A DNA stretch of 64,000 bases, taken from an uncultured Clostridia bacterium (GTDB lineage: Bacteria; Bacillota; Clostridia; TANB77; CAG-508). The notes beneath the pieces were generated by a model that was not told the DNA's origin, made no database searches, and worked only from the letters and a program-made list of their open reading frames with translations. Shown here piece by piece: positions 10,667-21,115 of this stretch. Made by a program: the position numbers and the translations under genes. The DNA lies in NCBI GenBank assembly GCA_947626885.1, contig CANQTX010000004.1, positions 26,425 through 90,424 on the forward strand. The letters run 5' to 3'. The stretch's first letter is position 1. The number at the start of each line of letters is the position of its first letter.

Positions 10667-10800
10667 CTATAGTAATATAGAAATAGTTAAGTTTTGACAT
10701 TTTTATTAAAAATAAAAATACTGACTAGACAAAAGAAGAAAATAGATATATATAAATTTTGTATGTATAAATTTTAAATAATCATAAGAAGAAAGGAGTT

Positions 10801-11121
10801 ATGTTAGTAAATTATCTAACACAAATAGAATATATGAAAAATGATAGAATGAGGAATGTTATTAAATTTTTATTAAAAAATATTGTTACGATAGAAAGAG
10901 ATATGAATCAATTGGCAGAATATTGTAATCAAAATGAATCGTTATTTAATATACATGTAGAAACAAAAGATATTATATCTTTTGTCAAATTTAGTGAAGT
11001 ATTAGAATTAACAGATGATAAATATTGTGAAAAGATGTATACAGAATTTTCTAACTTATGGATAGAAGAGCAGTTAGACAATGCTATAGATATATTTATA
11101 GATAAATATATCTATAGATGA
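10801..11121 (+). CDS. Hypothetical protein
   Basis: 106-aa ORF preceded by GAAAGGAG. Confidence 0.6.
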   Translation: MLVNYLTQIEYMKNDRMRNVIKFLLKNIVTIERDMNQLAEYCNQNESLFNIHVETKDIISFVKFSEVLELTDDKYCEKMYTEFSNLWIEEQLDNAIDIFIDKYIYR

Positions 11122-11141
11122 AAATATTATTTGGATTATGA

Positions 11142-11468
11142 TTAATTATTAGTAGAAGTGTAATGAGAGGAAATATCTTCTTGCATATCTTTTATTAAGT
11201 GAAGTGTGCCTTTTTGGATATAAGCAAGTAAATCTTCATCACTGCACTTTGTTCTTAAGGAATTTTTTTTCAAGGTTTGAATAATCTTATTAATATCTTC
11301 ATAAGAAAATTGTTTTAACCAAAGCAAGGCCTTTTTTTTAGAAGGAAATTGATTATAAATAGCAGGATATTTATCAATTAATTGTTTACATTCTTCCCAT
11401 GAATGAACGATAATAGTATTTTTATGATTTAAAATACGTATAGCAAAATAACTTTTTTTCATATGCAT
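11142..11468 (-). CDS. Stand-alone viroplasmin (RNase H1 N-terminal)-like domain protein
   Basis: KKSYFAIRILNHKNTIIVHSWEECKQLIDKYPAIYNQFPSKKKALLWLKQ resembles the caulimovirus VI/RNase HI N-terminal domain; no RNase H catalytic domain follows. Confidence 0.6.
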   Translation of the reverse strand: MHMKKSYFAIRILNHKNTIIVHSWEECKQLIDKYPAIYNQFPSKKKALLWLKQFSYEDINKIIQTLKKNSLRTKCSDEDLLAYIQKGTLHLIKDMQEDISSHYTSTNN

Positions 11469-11577
11469 ACATTCCTTTCAATAATTCTATACTATTAGTA
11501 TAATGGTTATACAGCCAATAGTCAATAAGCCATATAAAAACATATAATTTAATTAAAATTATATAAGGTGGTAGTAT

Positions 11578-11829
11578 ATGGAGCAATATTTAAAAGAAAA
11601 TATGGAGAATGGATATTATTTATTTAAGTTAAAAAATGTTTTAAAGCATAAAAATATTAGTATCAATCAATTAATGAGAGATACAAATACAGATTTTAAA
11701 GTAATACAAAGACTAATGGAGGGCAAATTAGTAAAGATAGATATTATTGTTTTGGCAAGATTTTGTGACTATTTAAATTGTGGAATTCAGGATTTAATAG
11801 AATATGTGCCAAACGCGAATAAAAATTAA
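11578..11829 (+). CDS. Small Xre/Cro-type HTH regulator
   Basis: LKHKNISINQLMRDTNTDFKVIQRLMEGKLVKIDIIVLARFCDYLNCGIQDLIEY. Confidence 0.8.
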   Translation: MEQYLKENMENGYYLFKLKNVLKHKNISINQLMRDTNTDFKVIQRLMEGKLVKIDIIVLARFCDYLNCGIQDLIEYVPNANKN

Positions 11830-11905
11830 GTTCGTGTAAAATTTTTATATAATGTAATACCTAATGTCATGTTAATCATATACTATAAATAGGTGGGTGA
11901 TAAAG

Positions 11906-12418
11906 ATGAGATGGATTAAGACATTATACGAGGATGCAATAAATATAAAAGAAAAAGATCCAGCTGCAAGAAATATCTTAGAAGTAATCATTCTATATCA
12001 GGGATTTCATAGTTTAGTTTTTCATAGAATCTCACACTATTTATATCAAAAAAAAGCTTTTTTTCTAGCAAGATTTATATCACAATTTGCCAGATTTTTT
12101 ACTGGAATAGAAATTCATCCAGGTGCTAAAATTGGAAAAAGATTATTTATAGATCATGGTATGGGAATTGTTATAGGAGAAACGGCAGAAATAGGAGATG
12201 ATTGTATTATATATCATCAAGTTACTTTAGGAGGGACAGGAAAAGATAAGATAAAAAGACATCCTACAATAGGAAATCATGTGCTGATAGGAGCAGGAGC
12301 GAAAGTGCTGGGCGCTATTCATATTGGAGATAATGTTAAGATAGGAGCAGGGGCAATTGTTTTGAAAGATATTGAAGATAATGTAACGGTTGTTGGAAAT
12401 CCGGCTGAAAAAAAATAA
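11906..12418 (+). CDS. cysE: Serine O-acetyltransferase
   Basis: Hexapeptide repeats, [33 protein letters not shown]. Confidence 0.92.
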   Translation: MRWIKTLYEDAINIKEKDPAARNILEVIILYQGFHSLVFHRISHYLYQKKAFFLARFISQFARFFTGIEIHPGAKIGKRLFIDHGMGIVIGETAEIGDDCIIYHQVTLGGTGKDKIKRHPTIGNHVLIGAGAKVLGAIHIGDNVKIGAGAIVLKDIEDNVTVVGNPAEKK

Positions 12419-12537
12419 ATTTCTATAAAAATTAAAAAACAGGTATCTTTTTTTAAAATTATATGATAGAATAAGACATATTAAAAAGAGAATGAGTAAA
12501 TAGTATCTATTTTTCATTTTAAGAGGAGGTCTTATTT

Positions 12538-12834
12538 ATGGAATTAAAAAAGTGTGCACGCTGTGGTAAATTTTATGCGTCCGAAGTGGAAGTATGTCAT
12601 GAATGTGAAAGAAAAGACAATGCAGATATCATGAAACTAAAAGGATTTTTGGCGGGAGGATATTCTAAAGGAATATCAAAAATGGAGATATCTGCTTCAA
12701 CTGGTATTAGTGCCAGAAATTTAAATCGATATTTAGGTTATGAAGAATTTAGTGGCGTATATATTCCAGAAAATTCTGAAATGGTAAATGGTACAAGCAA
12801 CTCAAAAAATGATGAAGGAACAATAAATGTATAA
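12538..12834 (+). CDS. Zinc-ribbon protein resembling flagellar-operon YvyF-type proteins
   Basis: CARCGKFY…CHEC zinc ribbon plus HTH-like ISKMEISASTGISARNLNRYL. Confidence 0.5.
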   Translation: MELKKCARCGKFYASEVEVCHECERKDNADIMKLKGFLAGGYSKGISKMEISASTGISARNLNRYLGYEEFSGVYIPENSEMVNGTSNSKNDEGTINV

Positions 12835-12848
12835 AAATAGGAGGAATC

Positions 12849-14069
12849 ATGACAGATATTATACAGGAATTAGAAGAAAGAGGATATATAGAACAATTAA
12901 CGCATAAAGAAGAAATGAAGGCATTATTTCAAAAAGAAAGTGTTAGTTTTTATATAGGAATTGATCCAACAGCAAATAGTATGCATATTGGTCATTTTGT
13001 TGCATTAATGGTAGCATCTCGTTTGCAAAAAGCAGGTCATAAACCAATTATATTAATGGGTGGAGGAACTGCGACTATTGGAGATCCATCTGGTAGAACT
13101 GATATGAGAAAAATGTTAACAAGACAAGAATTAGATGCCAATGTTGAGGCAATAAAAAAACAAGCAGAAAGGTTTGTGTCTTTTGAAGGAGAAAATGCAG
13201 CTACGATTGTTAATAACGCGGATTGGCTATTGGATTTAAATTATATTTCATTTATGCAGGAAATTGGCAGTAAATTTACTATTAGTAAAATGATAGCACA
13301 GGAATGCTATAAAACAAGATTGGAAACAGGGCTTACTTTTTTCGAAATGGGATATTTATTACTTCAAAGCTATGATTTTTTATATTTACATGATCATTAT
13401 CATTGCAAAGTGCAAATTGGTGGCAATGATCAATGGTCAAATATTATTGGTGGTGTAGAACTGATTAGGAAAATTGGTTCACAAGATGCTTATGGGTTAA
13501 CATTTAAGCTTTTAACAACAGCAGATGGAAAAAAAATGGGAAAGACTGCTAAAGGTGCTCTATGGTTAAATCCAGAAAAAACATCTCCTTATGAATTTTA
13601 TCAGTATTGGAGAAATATGGGAGACACGGAAGTCAAAAAAGTGCTAAGTCTTTTAACTTTTTTACCAATGGAAGAAGTAAATCGACTTGCTTCGCTAAAA
13701 GATGAAAAAATAAATGAGGCGAAAAAAATAGCAGCATTTGAAATTACAAAATTAATTCATGGGGAAGAAGAGGCAATAAAAGCAGAAGCAACTGCAAAAG
13801 CTTTATTTGAAAACAGTGGTAATTTAGAAAATATACCTACAACGAAAATAGAAAATAAGAATATATCTATTTTGGAGGCAATGTTGAAAACAGGAATAGC
13901 ACCTTCTAAAGGACAGGCTAAAACTTTAATCATACAAGGTGGTATTACTTTAAATGAGAAAAAAATAACAGATATTTCTTATCAATTAGACGATGAGGAT
14001 TTTAAAGATGGATATGCTATCTTAAAAAAAGGAAAGAAAGTGTTTCACAAATTAGAAATAAGAAATTGA
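12849..14069 (+). CDS. tyrS: Tyrosyl-tRNA synthetase
   Basis: YIGIDPTANSMHIGHFV, GGNDQWSNI, KMGKT (KMSKS-like), S4 domain. Confidence 0.96.
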   Translation: MTDIIQELEERGYIEQLTHKEEMKALFQKESVSFYIGIDPTANSMHIGHFVALMVASRLQKAGHKPIILMGGGTATIGDPSGRTDMRKMLTRQELDANVEAIKKQAERFVSFEGENAATIVNNADWLLDLNYISFMQEIGSKFTISKMIAQECYKTRLETGLTFFEMGYLLLQSYDFLYLHDHYHCKVQIGGNDQWSNIIGGVELIRKIGSQDAYGLTFKLLTTADGKKMGKTAKGALWLNPEKTSPYEFYQYWRNMGDTEVKKVLSLLTFLPMEEVNRLASLKDEKINEAKKIAAFEITKLIHGEEEAIKAEATAKALFENSGNLENIPTTKIENKNISILEAMLKTGIAPSKGQAKTLIIQGGITLNEKKITDISYQLDDEDFKDGYAILKKGKKVFHKLEIRN

Positions 14070-14103
14070 TAAGTAAACCAGTAATAAAAGTTAAGGAAAA
14101 AAT

Positions 14104-15787
14104 ATGAAAGAAAAGAATCGTATATTGCTATTGGTAGCAGCAATAACCATATTTATTGCTGTATTACCGCTATTACAAGAAAATTTAGTAGTAGGAGACG
14201 ACTATGAATATCATTTAGCAAGAATTGAAAGTATTAAAGATACATTAAAAGCAAGAATTTTTCCTGTAAAAATTCATACACAGATGGGACCTTTTTATGG
14301 ATATGGCAGTGGACTATTTTATCCTAATTTATTTTTGTATATACCGGCTTTATTGGAATTATTAGGAATGAATTTAGTATTGTCATATAAAGTTTTTATA
14401 GGTATTATGTTAATACTTTTATTTTTCTTATCTTATATTTCTATTAAACATATTACTGAAGATGAAAAAAGTGCTCTTATTGGAACGATTTTAGTTGTGT
14501 TATCTAAAACCGTTATCTTGAATTTATATCATCGATTTGCTTTGGGTGAATTTTTAGGTTTTATTTTTATACCTCTTGTTATAGCAGGAATATATGATTT
14601 TATATATAAAGATTTTAAAAATCCACTCTTTTTAGGAATAGGCTTTTTCGGTTTAATTCATACACATCTAATTTCTACAGTTATTTGTTTAATTTTTTGC
14701 ATTTTATATTGTATCATACATATAAAAACATTCATAAAACATAGAAAAAATATTCTCAAATTATTGTTTGTTGCCTTGTTAACAATAATGGCTTCTATTA
14801 GCTTTTGGTTGCCTATGTTGGAGCAGTTTACCATTCAAGAATATCGTTTTTCAGAACCATGGGTACATATTACTTCTAATGTTTTTAGACTTATAGATGC
14901 TTTAGGCAATAGCAGGTATGGTCTAGGTTTTTCTATTTCATTATGTATTCCCTTATGCGTATTTGCCATATTTGATAGAAATGTAAAAAAAGAAGGAAAA
15001 GAATTTGCTTTATGGGGTATATTGATTTTATTTATACAAACCAATCATACTTTTTGGGAGAAGACGCAGAATATTACAGATATTTTTCAATTTAAATGGA
15101 GATTAATTGGTATCACTACTATTTTATTTTCAATTGCTATATCTGATTATATAAAAGATATACTACAAAGGTACAAAATAAAATTTCAACCCATACTGAT
15201 TCTGACTATTATTATAACTTCTTATTTTTCTATTGAATTTATGAATTACGATAATAAAATGGAAAATACGAAAACATTAGAAGAATTAACGGCTAATAAT
15301 TTTGTGTATGGAACCCCCAATGCTTTAGGAGGAGGAAAAGAATATCTACCAATCGAAACAGATCCTACATCATTAATATATCCTAAAATTGCTTTTTCAT
15401 CTGTACCCAATAAACAAATTCCTGTTACAAAGAGTATTTTAAGTTGCACATTTCAGGTAGATGCGGAAGATCGATATTGTGATGTACCGTTTATCTATTA
15501 TAAAGGGTATGTTGCTAATATCATGTTGGAAGATGGGGAAATAAAACAACTGACAGTACAGAAATCAGACAATCGGATTAGTAAGAATTCTTTTACCTGA
15601 GGGAGAAACAGGAACGGTTTCTGTATGGTATAACGGAACCAAAATTCAAAAAATTAGTTATTTGATAACAGCTATTACAATAATTAGTCTAGTAATAGTA
15701 GGAATCTTTCGAATAATAAAAATGCCTTTTTTTAAAAAATATATACATAAAAAACCATTCAATGTTAAGAATCGTATGTTTAAATAA
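14104..15787 (+). CDS. Polytopic membrane protein (YfhO-/6-PTPS-related-like), split by +1 frameshift at 15574
   Basis: Frame-0 ORF 14104-15600; +1 frame continues GLVRILLPEGETGTVSVWYNGTKIQKISYLITAITIISLVIVGIFRIIKMPFFKKYIHKKPFNVKNRMFK*, including the C-terminal TM helix. Confidence 0.75.
15571..15577 (+). other. Putative +1 frameshift site AAT-C-GGA (in-frame CGG 15574-15576)
   Basis: GAC AAT CGG ATT in frame 0; skipping C gives …KSDN-GLVRILLPEG…. Confidence 0.7.
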
Positions 15788-15802
15788 GGATTGAGGGTAA
15801 AA

Positions 15803-17320
15803 ATGCAAAAATATTTTCAAAAAATAAAATGGAATACCGTTATTTTTGTTCTTATTATCTCTATCGCATGTTTTGTGCGAATTTATAAAATAGAGGAAAT
15901 TCCCGCAGGTATACATGTTGATGAAGCAGGCATGGCTTATGATGCATTTTGTATATCTATTTTTGGTGTAGATAGAGCATTAAATCATCTTCCTGTGTAT
16001 TTTATTAATTTTGGTGGAGGGCAAAGTGCTTTATATACATATATAACTAGTATTTTTATAAAACTACTGGGATATAGTGTTACCACAATTAGATTGCCAG
16101 CATTTTTTTGCAATATGATTGCTATAGTAATTGCTTATGATATGGTAAGAAAATATATTGGTGAGAAGTCAGCGTTAACTGTTGTGACACTACTTTCTAT
16201 TAATCCATGGAATATTATGGCATCCAGATGGGGATTAGATTGTAATTTAATGGCACCTTTTTGCATAATAGCCATATATTTGCTTATTAAAGCAAATGCT
16301 TGGTACGATTATTTGTTAGCAGGCATATCATTTGGCATTATTTTATATACTTATGCATTATCTTATATCATCATTCCTGTGTTTTTACTACTAACATTTT
16401 GTTATATGTTGTATACAAAAAACATACATGTCAAACAAATCATATGGTTAAGTATACCTTTGGTGATATTTGCGATGCCTTTAATATTAATGATAGTAAT
16501 CAATAATAATATTATTCCAGAAATAAAAAGCTTTATTACGATTCCACAATTGCCCAATTATCGAGGAACAGAAATTTCTTTTCATTATATTAAAGAAAAT
16601 ATTTCCTTCTTTAAAACAATATTTACGCATGATGATTTTATATATAATGCTATTCCTCAGTTTGGTACAATGTATCCTTTTGCAATAGTATTGTCTGTTA
16701 TAGGGATAATAATAGAATTGGTACGATTTATAAAAAATATAAAAGAGAAGAAATTTGAAATACATGGTGTCATATTTTTGCTTTTTTTAAGTGTGGTATG
16801 TTGTATGATGATAATTAAAGGACCCAATATCAATAAAGCAAATGCGATATTTTTTCCATTAATCTTTTTTACCTATATTACAATAAGATGGATATATCAA
16901 AAATGGAAAATAATTTTTATTTTAATAGTTATGGCATATAGTATAAGTTTTGTGCAATTTGAAACATATTATTTGAAAGAATATAAAAAAATGTATCAGC
17001 CATATTTTGAGCAGGATTTAATTACAGCAATACAGCAAGTGAATGGAAGAGCAGAATTGAAAGAAAGAAAAGTATGTATTTGGACGCTATCATCAGAGCC
17101 ATATATTTATACCTTATATACCAATCCCATTTCGCCTTATGAATTTAACCAAACAAGAACAGAAAATAATGATTATGATAGATTTGTTTTTCAGAAAACC
17201 GATATTGATGATACAATGGTTTATATTATAAAAGATAATGCTGATTTGGTATGGGAATTATCACAATATCATAATTTTTGTGTAGAACAGATAGGAAACT
17301 ATGTTCTATTATACAAATAA
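15803..17320 (+). CDS. Glycosyltransferase family 39/PMT-like membrane protein
   Basis: AGIHVDEAGMAYDAFCI, multiple TM helices. Confidence 0.75.
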   Translation: MQKYFQKIKWNTVIFVLIISIACFVRIYKIEEIPAGIHVDEAGMAYDAFCISIFGVDRALNHLPVYFINFGGGQSALYTYITSIFIKLLGYSVTTIRLPAFFCNMIAIVIAYDMVRKYIGEKSALTVVTLLSINPWNIMASRWGLDCNLMAPFCIIAIYLLIKANAWYDYLLAGISFGIILYTYALSYIIIPVFLLLTFCYMLYTKNIHVKQIIWLSIPLVIFAMPLILMIVINNNIIPEIKSFITIPQLPNYRGTEISFHYIKENISFFKTIFTHDDFIYNAIPQFGTMYPFAIVLSVIGIIIELVRFIKNIKEKKFEIHGVIFLLFLSVVCCMMIIKGPNINKANAIFFPLIFFTYITIRWIYQKWKIIFILIVMAYSISFVQFETYYLKEYKKMYQPYFEQDLITAIQQVNGRAELKERKVCIWTLSSEPYIYTLYTNPISPYEFNQTRTENNDYDRFVFQKTDIDDTMVYIIKDNADLVWELSQYHNFCVEQIGNYVLLYK

Positions 17321-17338
17321 GTATATGGCGTGAGTCGA

Positions 17339-17386
17339 TAAAGGAAGATGCCAATAAAAAATACTTAAGTTTGGAATCTTCCTTTG
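17339..17386. terminator. Bidirectional terminator between convergent genes
   Basis: AAAGGAAGATGCC…GGAATCTTCCTTT. Confidence 0.6.
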
Positions 17387-19881
17387 GTAAAATTTTTGCC
17401 TTCAAAATATTGCTTATTTCTTGCAGTTTTAAGAATATTTTGAATATCTTCTAGAGATTCTTCTAAAATATCAATGCGAATAGCACTCACAGATGTATTT
17501 TTAAAAGGAATAGAAGTAATTTTACTATTATAAATTGTAGTAATTGTAGAAGTATGATCAATATATACAGGAAAATCATAATACATTCTATCTCTTAAAT
17601 ATAAATTATTTGAAGATAAACATTGCTTGTCACATTCTTTATAACAATGATTACTTTTTCCTAAATAACAATAGCGATTTGTCATTACAGGTGTTCTACC
17701 ATAAACAATAAGTTCTGCTGGCAAGGAAGCATGCTCTACTAATTTTTTTATTTCCGGACCAGAAAGCTCTGGAGAAATTGTAAAACATGTTAACCCAAAG
17801 AACTTTAGAGTATCAATTGTATATGGATTATATACATTTAAATTAAAATTACCAATAAGTTCTAAGCCAAATTTTTTCAAAATATCGATTTGTGATAGAT
17901 GAGATATGACAAACCCTTTGATTTTAGGTAAGAAGGAAGAAAAATTTGTATTTGATTGATTTTTTGCATTTTTTATAGCTATACAATAATAATCATAAAG
18001 CTTATTTAAAAGTGGTATCTGACTATCTTGCAAAATATGCGGCATATAAATATACGTATCAAATTGATTTGTAAGTTCAATTAAAATCTTTTCATATCGT
18101 GGTGATAAGAAAAATTTTAAAGGAATATACAATTTATCAATATTTTTAAGATTCGTATATAAATAATTTTCATGAAGTATATTTAATAAAAGTGTAATAG
18201 ACGGTATTTTCATATCTATATTAGAATGCATAGATGGTACAGAATGATTTAGTGGTGATGAGATATCCTTTTGCGTTAGCTGATGTGAAATTTTTCCTTT
18301 TAGTAATTGTTCTAGTCCTATTAAAGCATTTCTCCTTACATCATTTAATATACTCATTTTAGGGATAAATACATTTGGATCCAATTCAATTTCTAAATGT
18401 TTAAACACAAATTCTGTATTTCCTGTTTTAGAAAGCTGTTTTATAATTGTTTCTTCTGAAATAGGTTGATTGATTGCCTTTTCTGGTAAAATATTTATTG
18501 TTTCTGTATAAGTAAGATCTTGATAAACCCCTTTATTAGACCACACAGTAAAAGTGATAGGCATATTTTCTTTTATAATTATTTTTCCATGTAAAGGAAT
18601 CTTAATCCAATTTTTTTCCTCTTTAAAAGTGGGAGAAATTACTTTAGAGAGTTCTTTGCTCTCAATTTTATAAATTTTATTACCGGTAAATATTTTTCCT
18701 TTTATTCTGCCTATTGTAGCGATTGCGTCTTTATTTAATTTTGAGAAATTTTGATTATCTAACATAAGCTCAGAAATAGTATAGTGTTCATTATTAATAG
18801 AAATTTTATCTCCCAAAGTAAGAGAATTTTCAAGTTTTAATTGAATATAACCTTTCTTTGGATTAAAGTGGCGCACAGTACCTAAATAAATACCCATATG
18901 ATTGGGCTTTTCTGAAAAAATAAGATTTTTATTAGGCGAAGAAGTAATATGACCAGTAGAAAAACCTCCTCTATTGAATGCTAGTAATAAAGCTTCTTTA
19001 TCAGATAAACTAGTATTTTCATCTATTTCATCTAGTTTTGAGAGAATTTTTTTTCTTATAGTTTCATTGTCTAAATGTATATTTTTTGTTACAAAATCAA
19101 TATATTTTCTATATATTTTTGTAACAACGCCAACATAAGTAGGAGACTTCATACGACCTTCTATTTTAAAGGAATCGATTCCCAGTTTAATTAATGCAGG
19201 TAAGTATTCTATTAAACATACATCACGAGGACTTAATAAATAACCTTTATCAATAGAAATTCTATCTGAAGAGCAAAGTTCATAAGGTAATCTACAAGGT
19301 TGTGCACAAAGACCACGGTTACCAGAGCGGCCACCAATCATGCTGGACAATAAACATTGCCCTGAATAAGAGATACAAAGAGCACCATGAATAAACATCT
19401 CTAATTCTATGGCAGTATTTTGACGAATATATCGGATTTCTTCTAAAGAAAGTTCACGCGATAAAACAATTCTTGATATCCCCATTTTTTCTAATTGTGT
19501 AACACCAATAAGATTATGTACCGTCATTTGTGTACTTGCATGAATACAAATTTCTGGATAGTTTTCTAATAAGTACTTAGCGAGTCCTAGGTCCTGTATA
19601 ATAATAGCATCAACTCCCATATTATAAGCGTCAATAGCAAGATTTACAGCCTCTTCAAATTCTTGATTTTTTATTAAAGTATTTAATGTTAGATGTACAG
19701 AAACATTTCGTAATTTTGCATAAGCAATAGCTTCTTTTAATTGTGTGAGATGAAAATTATTTGCATTAGCCCTTGCATTAAATAAAGAAGCTCCTAAGTA
19801 TACACTATCAGCGCCATTTTGCACAGCTGCTTTTAAGCACTCAAAATCTCCAACAGGAGAAAGCAATTCTGGTTTTTTCAT
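17365..19881 (-). CDS. U32-family peptidase (with C-terminal DUF3656-type extension)
   Basis: KPELLSPVGDFECLKAAVQNGADSVYLGA, EMFIHGALCISYSGQCLLSSMIGGRSGNRGLCAQPCR. Confidence 0.93.
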   Translation of the reverse strand: MKKPELLSPVGDFECLKAAVQNGADSVYLGASLFNARANANNFHLTQLKEAIAYAKLRNVSVHLTLNTLIKNQEFEEAVNLAIDAYNMGVDAIIIQDLGLAKYLLENYPEICIHASTQMTVHNLIGVTQLEKMGISRIVLSRELSLEEIRYIRQNTAIELEMFIHGALCISYSGQCLLSSMIGGRSGNRGLCAQPCRLPYELCSSDRISIDKGYLLSPRDVCLIEYLPALIKLGIDSFKIEGRMKSPTYVGVVTKIYRKYIDFVTKNIHLDNETIRKKILSKLDEIDENTSLSDKEALLLAFNRGGFSTGHITSSPNKNLIFSEKPNHMGIYLGTVRHFNPKKGYIQLKLENSLTLGDKISINNEHYTISELMLDNQNFSKLNKDAIATIGRIKGKIFTGNKIYKIESKELSKVISPTFKEEKNWIKIPLHGKIIIKENMPITFTVWSNKGVYQDLTYTETINILPEKAINQPISEETIIKQLSKTGNTEFVFKHLEIELDPNVFIPKMSILNDVRRNALIGLEQLLKGKISHQLTQKDISSPLNHSVPSMHSNIDMKIPSITLLLNILHENYLYTNLKNIDKLYIPLKFFLSPRYEKILIELTNQFDTYIYMPHILQDSQIPLLNKLYDYYCIAIKNAKNQSNTNFSSFLPKIKGFVISHLSQIDILKKFGLELIGNFNLNVYNPYTIDTLKFFGLTCFTISPELSGPEIKKLVEHASLPAELIVYGRTPVMTNRYCYLGKSNHCYKECDKQCLSSNNLYLRDRMYYDFPVYIDHTSTITTIYNSKITSIPFKNTSVSAIRIDILEESLEDIQNILKTARNKQYFEGKNFTKGRFQT

Positions 19882-19974
19882 AAAAAATAGTATCCTTTTT
19901 TATTTTTTAATATTATATCATTTTCCATAATCAGAAGCAAATTAAAAAAATTATCCTGAAAATAATTAAAAAGC

Positions 19975-20003
19975 TTGACAAACTTTGAAAATGGTTATAC
20001 AAT
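19975..20003 (+). promoter_or_regulatory. Strong sigma-A-type promoter of the ncRNA
   Basis: TTGACA (19975-19980) - 17 nt - TACAAT (19998-20003). Confidence 0.8.
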
Positions 20004-20223
20004 AATTCCACCATTTGAAACTCATAAGAGATGGTTTTAAATGAGGTTCTGAGAAAAGGAGGTGTAACGCAGCTATGGTAAGACATTCGATCAAATTCTC
20101 GAAACCTCAGTGCTTATGGTCTGACTTCACACGCCGTGATGTTAAGGCTACATCTTCGAACGAGAGATAAGACAGGGCAAAGGAAATCTTTTCGGAGATG
20201 ATTTCCCCATGAGGGGAAAAAAG

Positions 20224-20251
20224 GCAATTTGAACTAATTGCTTTTGCTTTT
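20224..20251 (+). terminator. First terminator of the ncRNA
   Basis: GCAATT-TGAACT-AATTGC followed by TTTTGCTTTT. Confidence 0.65.
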
Positions 20252-20300
20252 ACCGGTAGGGGTGTATATGAATATATGCATGTCTGCCGGTTTTCATTTT
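20252..20300 (+). terminator. Second, stronger terminator hairpin
   Basis: ACCGGTAGG…TCTGCCGGT with inner TGTATAT/ATATGCA, followed by TTTTCATTTT. Confidence 0.75.
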
Positions 20301-20403
20301 ATAATATTTTTACATAATATCATAACAAGATATTCACTTCAAATATAGCTTTTATTTTGAAAAAAGATTGTATTGATTAATAAAAAATACAAATAATATT
20401 AGC

Positions 20404-21006
20404 ATGAATCAGATATTAATAACGAATTTAAAAAAACAACATAAGTTGATATTTAAAATCCAATTATTTATATCCATTATAGCAATTATTGCGATAGTAA
20501 TATATTTATATAGAGATTATTATCAATCAGAAAATCTTGAGTATTTATCCAAAATCATTAATAAAAACATGCAAATAGCTTCTTTATATCAAGTTAAAAA
20601 ACAAAGTAAAGAAGAAAGTGCTTATATGGGAAAAATTACGATTCCAAAAATAAACTTAGAATATGTTATTTTTAAAGAATTTAATGAAGAATTATTAAAA
20701 ATTGCGCCTTGTAAGTTTTATGGTGTAGGAATAGGAGAACAAGGGAATATATGTATTGCAGGACATAATTATAATGACAATCGTTTTTTTGGCAGACTAA
20801 ATGAATTGCAAGTGAAAGATGAAATTATACTAACGGACTTAAATCAAAAGGAATATCAGTATACGGTTTTTGATATATTTGAAACAGATGAACATGATAC
20901 AGAAAGTGTATTACGAAAACAGAATAAATATGAATTATCTTTGGTGACATGTAATAATACGAATAAAAAAAGAATTATTGTTAAGGCTTTTGCCAATATA
21001 AAATAA
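20404..21006 (+). CDS. Sortase family protein
   Basis: MGKITIPKINLEYVIF, CIAGHNY (His), LSLVTCNN (Cys), KKRIIVKA (Arg). Confidence 0.88.
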   Translation: MNQILITNLKKQHKLIFKIQLFISIIAIIAIVIYLYRDYYQSENLEYLSKIINKNMQIASLYQVKKQSKEESAYMGKITIPKINLEYVIFKEFNEELLKIAPCKFYGVGIGEQGNICIAGHNYNDNRFFGRLNELQVKDEIILTDLNQKEYQYTVFDIFETDEHDTESVLRKQNKYELSLVTCNNTNKKRIIVKAFANIK

Positions 21007-21115
21007 TTTATTTTAAGTATAAGTATTGAAATTCAGTTGTTTTATAGATAAAATATATAATGTAAGAAAGATAATCTTAGCGATAAAATAAATATACCGC
21101 ATAAAGGAGAGAAAA

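Larger units (their letters stand above)
20010..20300 (+). ncRNA. Structured noncoding RNA, family not identified
   Basis: No ORF; P1 stem GAGGTTCTGAGAA(20043-20055)/TTCTCGAAACCTC(20096-20108); TCAC-ACGCC-GTGA hairpin; GATGT…ACATC; GGAAATC…GATTTCC; TTTCCCC-ATGA-GGGGAAA; ends in terminator hairpins. Confidence 0.8.

Noticed and set aside
10605-10670. Hairpin after the CorC gene as a regulatory RNA
   Set aside because: Stem plus T-run at the end of a gene is adequately explained as a terminator.
20058-20090. Shine-Dalgarno-like AAGGAGGTG in the ncRNA as the start of a coding gene
   Set aside because: No start codon at suitable spacing opens a meaningful frame; the sequence lies in the loop of a long stem.
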